Positions 21,508-27,908 of a DNA stretch of 27,908 nucleotides are shown piece by piece (position 1 is the first letter of the stretch; each line of letters opens with the position of its first letter). Made by a program: the position numbers and the translations under genes. The DNA is from Reclinomonas americana ATCC 50394 (taxonomy: Eukaryota > Jakobida > Jakobea > Jakobida), in the NCBI GenBank assembly GCA_048213135.1, contig PS015019.1:157094-185001 (forward strand), given 5' to 3'. The notes under the pieces were generated by a model, which saw only the letters and a program-made list of their open reading frames with translations, did not search any database and was not told where the DNA came from.

Positions 21508-22851
21508 TCACGATTGTCGACAGAGGGGAAGGCGCGCTGTGCGAGGAGAAGAGTGTGGGGGAGACAGACAGGCGGCGCACGTTGTGGTTCTCTCTTCTCC
21601 GCCACACGCAACTGCAAGAACATCGATCCAGCGGTTGACGTTGCTGTCGGGATGCTGCAGCATGTCCATCCACTGATTGTAGCTGATCGCGCTGTCGCCA
21701 TCCTTGTCGTAGGCCGCGAATATCTGGTTGGCGAACACATCTAACCGTGGTCCGATGTGCCTTCGCAATTGCACGCGGTCGCGCGGTGCGAACCCCGCCT
21801 CGCACATGCCGAGTGCGGAGAAGGCCTCGAGCACACGCCGCACATCGGAGCGATGCACAAATCCACTGCGTCTGTGTACACACACTTCTTCGCATCAGCA
21901 TCGACGCGGTTCTTGGGATAGGTGCACTGTCTTGCGCGCAACGATGCGTCAAACAAGCGAAACACAAACGTGTGCTTCTCGACCGTGCTGCCGACATCGC
22001 ACAACGGCACCATTCCACACATGAACTCCTCGTACTCCACAAAGCCCGTGTTGTCGGCATCGCTGTGGACGCACGGTGGTCATGCAAGGGACGGGAAAGA
22101 AAGAGAAACGACGCAAAAGGCCAACGCACAGCACGTCAAACACACGCCACACAGCGTACTTGGCCGCCCGCGACAGCTGCCCGATGCGCGCCGTCACACT
22201 CGTCCAGTAGGCGTCCACCGTGAACTGTGCGTTAACAGGGTCGGCTGCAGCACTCCAAGCCCTCGTCAACTCTGCACCACCACATTCACGCAACGTATTC
22301 GTCGTTGGCAGCAAAGCGCGCCAGCTGCTGAAACATGTCCTGCAGTCGCGCCACTCGTGTCTGCAGCACAAGACAACACGCACACATCAGCGCACGCGTG
22401 GGGGTGATTGAATTATAATCGAACACAATCATCACTGACCCGATCGTGACGCACTCGCTCCTCGGCCTCTGCGAAGCTGCGGTGGTGATGGCGGCGGTGA
22501 GGGTGATGAGCGATCAACAGCAGGGTGGATGAGGAAAGAGAGAGAGAGAGAGGAGGAGATCAATCACCTCAGAATCGGTACCAACACAGGTCTCCCTCTC
22601 AGCTCTGCCTCCGCCGGCATCTCCAGCTGCTGCTGTATGGTGGCCATCTGATCCTCTGCCACCGCCGTCACCCACATGGCCGACGATGTCGCTCGTTCCA
22701 TCGGCGATCCCAACACACTCTCCACCATGACTGTCGGCCGCAGGGATTGACGACGCCCACCACTCGCACCGCGGCCATCGTGGTCACCACCACCACCGTC
22801 GTCGCCGTCACCGTCGCCGTCATGACGGTCGACACAAGCGCCTGCACCCAT
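21508..22851 (-). CDS. EF-hand calcium-binding protein with acylation-like N-terminus
   Basis: Exons 22851-22568, 22476-22440, 22360-22295, 22269-22142, 22062-21943 and 21871-21508 join in frame to 332 residues. Three EF-hand loops are visible. DADNTGFVEYEE (about 173-184) is canonical. DASRSGFVHRSD (about 210-221) is acceptable, with Asp in the last position. DKDGDSAISYNQ (about 267-278) has Gln instead of Glu at position 12. The spacing resembles calcineurin-B/NCS/KChIP-type sensors. The N-terminus MGAGACV has Gly2 and Cys6, so N-myristoylation and palmitoylation are plausible and would place it at a membrane. An Asp/Gly-rich run follows (DGDGDGDDGGGGDHDG). It probably acts as a calcium sensor; the target is unknown. 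The exon boundary just before the first EF-hand (22142/22062) is the least certain. Confidence 0.8.
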
Positions 22852-22897
22852 CGCGAATCACTACACACAACGTCGAGCGTGCTCGCGTCGGCAGCCG
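22852..22897. promoter_or_regulatory. 46-bp gap between divergent start codons
   Basis: The ATGs of the EF-hand gene (-) and the small beta-rich protein gene (+) are 46 bp apart. This is the second such head-to-head arrangement in the window, and a shared promoter is inferred from position. Confidence 0.4.
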
Positions 22898-23367
22898 ATG
22901 AGCGATTGTCCGAAACGCAACACGGGGCAGCTGTGTGCTGCGGCCAACAGGCTTGGCGGCACGATTAAGTCAATGCAAGCTGCAGTGAATGACGAGGGTC
23001 GAAGGGAATCGCTGGCCGACGCCGACGATCTCATGCGATATCGATATTGGCCACGAATTCGAACCGCTTGGCCGTGTGGTCGCAGACCATCAATACCGGT
23101 GCCCCGGGTGACGCGTCGGTGCAAGTGACGGCCAGCCTGTTGATCCTGGAGCCGACGTTTGCCGGTCTCACTGCGAACCTGCTGATGCCGGCGGACGCAG
23201 CCAGCGGCGAATTCCTCTTCATCTTCAATGCCTCGTTCGCGCAGCAAGAAACCATGACACTGAACCCCGACCCGTCTACGCTCCCGTACGGACTGGAGGG
23301 CGTGCAGGTGAAGCCGGGTGAGCTCGCCAAGTGGATTTTTATCGGCACGGTCTGGTTCCCTCTGTGA
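22898..23367 (+). CDS. Small beta-rich protein, function unknown
   Basis: Not recognised. Best model is two exons, 22898-22984 and 23086-23367, in phase, giving 122 residues. The first exon is polar (MSDCPKRNTGQLCAAANRLG). The second has alternating hydrophobic strands (VQVTASLLILEPTFAGLTAN, GEFLFIFNASF, KWIFIGTVWFPL) and reads like one compact beta-sandwich. Strand rhythm and the C-terminal WIFIGTVW resemble terminal domains of phage or virus tail and fibre proteins, but this is only resemblance by eye. No signal peptide or membrane helix is present. The intron (101 nt, GTGAAT..CGCAG) is needed because the upstream ATG and the second exon are in different frames. The stop codon sits in the loop of the first of five consecutive hairpins. 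Confidence 0.6.
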
Positions 23368-23505
23368 GGAACCAGAGGACCAAGCTCTCACGTACTGGTG
23401 GTGAGCTTGCATATAACTGAATGAAACCTGAAGGCGGTTTCACTTGCCAAAACTTCGAGTCTCGAAGTCCAATGTGACTCGCGCGCTTTTGTCCCGAGTC
23501 ACATT
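23351..23505. other. Run of five consecutive stem-loops at the 3' end of the beta-rich gene
   Basis: Five inverted repeats follow one another. (1) TCTGGTTCC 23351-23359 / GGAACCAGA 23368-23376, 9 bp, with the stop codon in the loop. (2) CAAGCTC 23381-23387 / GAGCTTG 23403-23409, 7 bp. (3) TGAAACC 23422-23428 / GGTTTCA 23436-23442, 7 bp. (4) ACTTCGA 23452-23458 / TCGAAGT 23462-23468, 7 bp. (5) AATGTGACTCG 23471-23481 / CGAGTCACATT 23495-23505, 11 bp. All are perfect matches. They could structure the 3' UTR, direct 3'-end processing, or belong to a separate small RNA. No such run occurs after the other genes here. Confidence 0.8.
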
Positions 23506-23599
23506 TTGGCGCGCAATTCACCACTCTCGCCCCTCCAACGCTTTTGCGGCGTGGTCTGTGTGTCTCTGTGTGTGCGCGCGCACGTGACTTTCTGCGCCA

Positions 23600-26500
23600 A
23601 TGTCACGGCGTAATGCTTCAAGTGGTGCCGGTCAATGCCACGTGTGTGGCGTTCTTCACGTCGGCATCTTTCGCTGCTCGTTGCGTTCTCCCTCACAAAC
23701 ACAAACACACACACAAATGTTTTTTCGCGCGCACACGCACACACACACGAGAGAGTGTGTGCCCGCACGTGTGTGTGTGTCGCACACAGCGGGCGAGTGT
23801 GCGTGAGAGCGCGCGCGTGTTGTGTGTGTGTGCATTGATGCAAACACGGAATGGATGCATTCCCCTCGGCGAATTTTCATTTGGTCCTCACAAAGAAAAT
23901 AATCACACAGACGCACGAGTGATCCCGACGGTTGCCGACGCACATACTGTGCGCCTTGTGTGGAGCGGATGTTTGAGGATGTGAATGCCGTGCGCAAGGC
24001 GTCGGACGCGCACGACTGGGAGTGTTTTCATTGTCAAGGCCGTTGTCCGTATTTCAGCTCGTGTCTGCGAAACAAGAGAGTTGCGAAACGCGCCCCCCTC
24101 CCTCCCTGTGCGCTCGTTTTACTCACCGCGTCGTATGCTCACATACATACAGAGGCACTTGCAGAACCAGCTGGAGAGGTTGTTGCAGTCGTCGGAGAAG
24201 TATGACCGGTTTTTCCGCGGCCGCGGCTACTGCTCGTATCCCGAGGTGGAGGAGCGGTATGCGGTGGTGCAGAAGCTAACGAGACATCTTTCCGATCGCA
24301 TTGGACCACCGACATCGGCACAGCATCTGCATCAGCGCACCGAGTCGCTGAATGAGCTGGTCAGTGTCGACTTGTCTTACAATTCTTTCCTCCATTGATT
24401 GCACTCTCACTTTTCGCCCCCTCTCCGCAGGCCCGCATATGCCACCCCAAGTGTGTGGAACCCGACTTCAACGACCGAGTCAAGCGTCACATGGAGGTGG
24501 TGTTTCCCGGCGGCCGAGGCCTTGAGCAGTTCAACGAATCGACATTGGATCCGGTGTCTGGCATGTATCACGTACCGCGCCAAAAGCGAGCGGCGGAGGC
24601 CGGGGGCCGTCTCCGATCCACCGTGTTGGCATCGGCCGCCGCCTCGGCCTCATCGCAGACCGGTTCAGTCAAGAGACCAGTGAGTGGCACAGGTGTCGGC
24701 GCTGGCGCGTTGGATGTGTCGCAGTCGATGGGTGCGCTGATGCTGCCCGACGCGTACCAAGGCGGTGATGCGCTGGCCGTGCTCCCCGCCTCTCTGCCTG
24801 GTTTTGACGATGCGAGGTTGGTCGCCCTCCCTCTGTCGCTCTTTCTCCCTTTCCGGTCACTCACACACTCCTCCCACGCAGTCGAGCAGCAGCGGCTTCC
24901 GAATCACGTGTTTCGCGACCGCGTCACCACACGGGCAAGGCGCCGCGACCACCTCGACCACCGACCCCCGACTTGCCCGAGTACGCACCCGCCGGAACCC
25001 GGGTGACGACGGCGGAGGCGGACTTGCCGCCCCTCATCAACGTGGATCCTTCGAAGACCACCCTCGGCACCTTTCCCAACTCGAATCGCGACCTGCTGAC
25101 CAGGAGGAGGCGAGTCGGCCTGCCATCACGCGGACAGTCCATCCCACCTCATTTTCGACATCCACCTCCACTGTTCTCGGTGGTGCACCCGCGGCGTGTG
25201 TTCTCTCCCGATCCGCCCGACGCGGGATCGCAGGCAAACGCCGCATCATCATCATCGACGACAACGACGACGACGACAACCACCACAGCAACAGCAACGC
25301 CTGCTGGACGGAAACGTGGCCGTCAACGGAAAGGAGCGTCGACACCAGCACGAGCCGGCGCTGCCTCCTCCTCGTCCTCCTCTTCCACGTCAACGACAAC
25401 AACGACGACGACGACGACAACCACTACGGCCGCACCAGCCCGTGTGACCGAAGTGGACGCGGGTGATCACCACCTGGTCTCGTCGCTGCCGCACGAAACA
25501 CAGTTCGAGGTGCTGGACAACTTGCGACTGCAGCTGCGCCCGGGTACCGCGGTGCCACTGGAGGTGCGTGGATAATGGCATTGCGTAATTCTTGGCGCAT
25601 CTACCTCATTGTGACACTCCTGCCGCAGACTCTGCTGTGCGTCCGCCTGAGCAAGCCAAGTAGCCGCTCCTTTGATCCGCACGCCTGCTACCGGTGTCAG
25701 GGCTTGTGGCACCGCGATCTGCTGTTGTGCCGCTACTTTACCACCTCGTGTGGCATTGGCTTTTGTCGCGAGTGCGTCGACGAATTGTACGGCCGAGGCG
25801 CGTTCCACTACTGGCGCTCAGTGGCACACCCCATGCACTCGTGGCAGTGTCCCGAGTGTGCAACAGCCGGTCAGTCAGTCTGTCAGTGCTCTTTCTTCGT
25901 ATTTCAGTGTCTCCATTGCGTTTTCGCTCACGCGTGTCGCGCTTCCAGCACGTGCGCGAGCTCAGGATCAGAACGCCGCAGGCGCGCGATCGACGCTGGC
26001 CGATCTGTCGCCCATGTCATCGTTTGATCTCGACTCGCTACCACCGCTGCCGCCGCTGTCGATGCTGGATGACGATGCCGAGTCTTACTCATTACCTCTA
26101 CCGCAAGCGTACCTCGCTAGCACTCAACAGCCACAGTCACGCTCACCACCACCACCGCCGCGACCAGCAGCATCGCCACCACCTCCACCCCCACCCCCAC
26201 CTCTTCTGGCAACACCAGGACGACGATCACAACCGGCGCGCGTTGCTGGGACAGTCGCCCCACCAGGAGCAGTGGCGCAGTCGGTGGAACCCGCGACGGC
26301 CAATGGCATTGCGGATACCACTGTCGCTGCCGGTGCCGCCGCAGCGGCCGCCACGGTGACAGCCATGGAGGTGGACGGCACAGTCGCGCGGGCCAAGAGG
26401 GCGGTCCTCACGGCAAGAAAGGAAAATGGTGTCGACCGTGTCGACAAGGACGACGAGGGGGAGGAAGTGGAGGATGAGGAGGAGGAGGCGGAAGAAGTAG

Positions 26501-27496
26501 TGGAAGTGGTGGTGCTGGAGGACGAAGTCGAACCGAAGAGTGCGCGTGGTCGCAACACGCGTCGCACTCCTGTCGCACCGCGTCCACCACCTTCTTCGTC
26601 TTCGGCACTCGCCGGCGGTGGCAGCAGCAGCGGCAGCAGCTCGCGACGAAAGCCGGTGGTTGGCGTTGTCGAGGATTCGTCGTCGGGTGGCGAGTCGTCT
26701 CCACCGCCCGCAGCGTCACGTGGACGTGTACGGGCTCGCCGAATCATCATCCCCACTGCGGCGGCGCCGTCTCCCGCCGCGGAGCACGACTCCGCCGGCG
26801 AGGATGAAGACGAGGTCGAGGAGGTGATTGTTGCGTCGTCCGCTGAAGGTGAAGATGGGCGGAGACAGAGCAGGACCACCAGGCGGTCCGCAGCCAATCA
26901 GTCCACGCCAACGACGCCCGCACAACCACGCAGCAGGTGGGAGGAAGTCTTGTTGTGGTTTCTTTGTTTTCCCTGTCCGCGTGCAGTTGCCTGATGGGCG
27001 ATGTGTAGGCCTCCGACTCCGGATCGCCTGCTGCCGTCGTCGCAATTGGACTACGGCGTGCGTCGTTCCACACGCTCGTCGGTGTCGTTTTCAGGTGCCG
27101 CCGCCGCCGGCACCGCGTCGGCTCACGAACTTGTACAGTATTCGCGACATGTGCCGCTGGAGAGGTGTGTGATTTGTGAGAGCGCTGTGCATAAGAGCAG
27201 TTGCTCACAAGCATGAGCTGTCCAGGGTTCTGAGTCGGGCGACAAAGAAGGGCGAATCGCTGCCGGCCGACCTCCTCGCCGCTCTCTCCTCGGCCGACGC
27301 CGACATGGCCACTGCACTGGCGTTGTCGAAGCAGCAGGCGGATGGCGGTGCTGTCACTCCTGAACCGTCGATACGCTCGACTCCCACGACGCGCTCAGGT
27401 CGCAAGCGACCACTCTCACCGGCCCCAACACCCCCCTCAACCAATGGCCATTCCTCGCCGGACCAGCCGGCTCGAAAACGCTCTCGTGTTCGATGA
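23600..27496 (+). CDS. CDCA7-type zf-4CXXC protein with two zinc modules
   Basis: Nine exons (23600-23679, 23911-24079, 24153-24359, 24431-24816, 24882-25563, 25629-25869, 25949-26936, 27009-27164, 27226-27496) join in frame to 1059 residues. Module 1 (13-78) has Cys 13, 16, 26, 35, 40, 43, 65, 68, 72 and 78, with YCAPCVERMF and WECFHCQGRC. This matches the zf-4CXXC_R1 domain of CDCA7, a nuclear partner of the HELLS remodeller that binds hemimethylated CpG and supports DNA methylation. Module 2 (528-585) repeats the order with CYRC, C542, C549, FCREC and WQCPEC but lacks the last Cys pair. Between them are a helical region and Thr/Ser/Pro-rich linkers. After module 2 come PPPPP runs, an acidic EEEVEDEEEE block and basic patches (GRKRP, RKRSR) that look like nuclear localisation signals. 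Likely nuclear and chromatin-associated; the DNA target is unproven. Confidence 0.8.
23696..23836. repeat. CA/TG-rich repeat block in intron 1 of the zf-4CXXC gene
   Basis: Imperfect (CA)n changes to (TG)n within one 231-nt intron, forming an interrupted inverted repeat: CA-rich 23696-23747, TG-rich 23755-23836. It could fold back in RNA. This intron is larger than most here. Confidence 0.7.
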
Positions 27497-27715
27497 ACAC
27501 ACACCCCTCTCCTTTGTTGATTAATTTTCTCCTCTTATTCTCTTTCCGTCTGTGCGATGCTCGTCGCGTGCTGACAGACATTAATGTGCACGTGCGTGTC
27601 TCAAGCAGCTGGAAAACAATCTCTTTACAATCTCTCCCCACTCATGAATGCGCAATGAAGCAAGCAAGTGGTGTACGTCGAGCGTCCTCTCGTCATCCGT
27701 CATCGAAAAGAAACA
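27497..27715. other. 219-bp intergenic region
   Basis: The gap between the zf-4CXXC stop and the next start holds one 3' end and one promoter. No coding potential is evident, and no clear core-promoter motif is seen. Confidence 0.4.
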
Positions 27716-27803
27716 ATGAGAGTGGCGATCGTGCTCACTCTCCTTCTCGTGTGTGCCCGCGTGGCACTTTGCACAACCGTACCCGTTCACATGATGGCTG
27801 TCG
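27716..27803 (+). CDS. First exon of a secreted protein gene (continues past window)
   Basis: ATG at 27716 begins a textbook signal peptide (MRVAIVLTLLLVCARVALC) followed by TTVPVHMMAV. The exon ends in phase 1 at a GTGCGC donor, 29 complete codons in. The rest of the gene lies beyond the window, separated by a long TC repeat in the intron. Nothing can be said of function beyond secretion. Confidence 0.6.
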
Positions 27804-27811
27804 GTGCGCAA

Positions 27812-27832
27812 CTCTCTTTTCTCTCTCTCTTT

Positions 27833-27898
<66 letters not shown>

Positions 27899-27908
27899 GT
27901 CTCTCTCT
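27812..27908. repeat. Long TC microsatellite reaching the window end
   Basis: An almost uninterrupted CT/TC run of nearly 100 bp, with short T-tract interruptions near 27817-27834. It lies within the first intron of the terminal secreted-protein gene and continues past the window edge. Confidence 0.95.

Noticed and set aside
23036-23064. Two more N3-revcomp(N3)-N3 strings (GAT-ATC-GAT and GAA-TTC-GAA) in the beta-rich gene intron
   Set aside because: There is no paralogue to show they are insertions, and about seven such 9-mers are expected by chance in a window this size. Kept out of the main claim.
22861-23412. 183-codon minus-strand open frame opposite the beta-rich gene
   Set aside because: Composition is Arg/His-rich with no motif. 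It is the shadow of the plus-strand exon and spans the hairpin run.
1-27908. CRISPR arrays, bacterial operons, insertion sequences
   Set aside because: No regularly spaced repeats, no Shine-Dalgarno-led gene strings and no transposase. The multi-intron gene structure is eukaryotic.

Overview
This is nuclear DNA from a gene-dense eukaryote, most likely a free-living unicellular protist. Fourteen protein-coding loci sit on both strands, about one per 2 kb. Nearly all carry several short spliceosomal introns (about 38-100 nt, a few of 200-770 nt). GC content is moderately high, and TC/GA/CA microsatellites fill introns and gaps. TAA, TAG and TGA all act as stops, so the genetic code is standard. 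A homeobox gene, a CDCA7-type zinc-finger gene, laminin/EGF-like repeats and an EF-hand gene would fit a holozoan, apusomonad or amoebozoan-like lineage, but I cannot name the species. I reconstructed exons by hand, requiring GT..AG introns and continuous reading phase. The multi-exon models for the glycosyltransferases, pseudokinase-EEP, homeobox, methyltransferase, EGF, LRR, EF-hand and zinc-finger genes all close in frame.

Layout: 5-5133 (+) holds two tandem GT77-like glycosyltransferase genes, the first cut by the window edge. At 5153-7747 (-) a C2HC finger and a degenerate kinase domain are fused to an intact endonuclease/exonuclease/phosphatase domain. At 7996-11030 (-) lies a homeodomain gene with Glu at homeodomain position 50 and a polyQ tract. 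At 11940-13666 (+) a broken and an intact secreted SAM-methyltransferase gene stand in tandem. At 13844-14537 (+) is a small double-CxxC protein, and at 15000-16770 (+) a secreted EGF-repeat protein. At 16923-20468 (-) an 18-exon LRR/helical protein starts 50 bp from a divergent four-helix membrane protein (20519-21420, +). At 21508-22851 (-) an EF-hand protein with a myristoylation-like N-terminus starts 46 bp from a small beta-rich protein (22898-23367, +). That gene is followed by a run of five stem-loops (23351-23505). At 23600-27496 (+) is a large protein with two CDCA7-type zinc modules. At 27716 (+) a secreted protein gene begins and runs into a TC microsatellite.

The genes do not form one pathway. 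Several fit a secretory/surface theme (glycosyltransferases, secreted methyltransferase, EGF protein, terminal secreted protein). Others are nuclear (homeodomain, CDCA7-like). The strongest unusual signals are: the five 6-nt insertions of form N3-revcomp(N3)-N3 in the broken methyltransferase copy; the hairpin run; the pseudokinase-EEP fusion; the E50 homeodomain with a stop-free 459-nt intron; the duplicated zf-4CXXC module; and frequent GTTG(CG) 5' splice sites.
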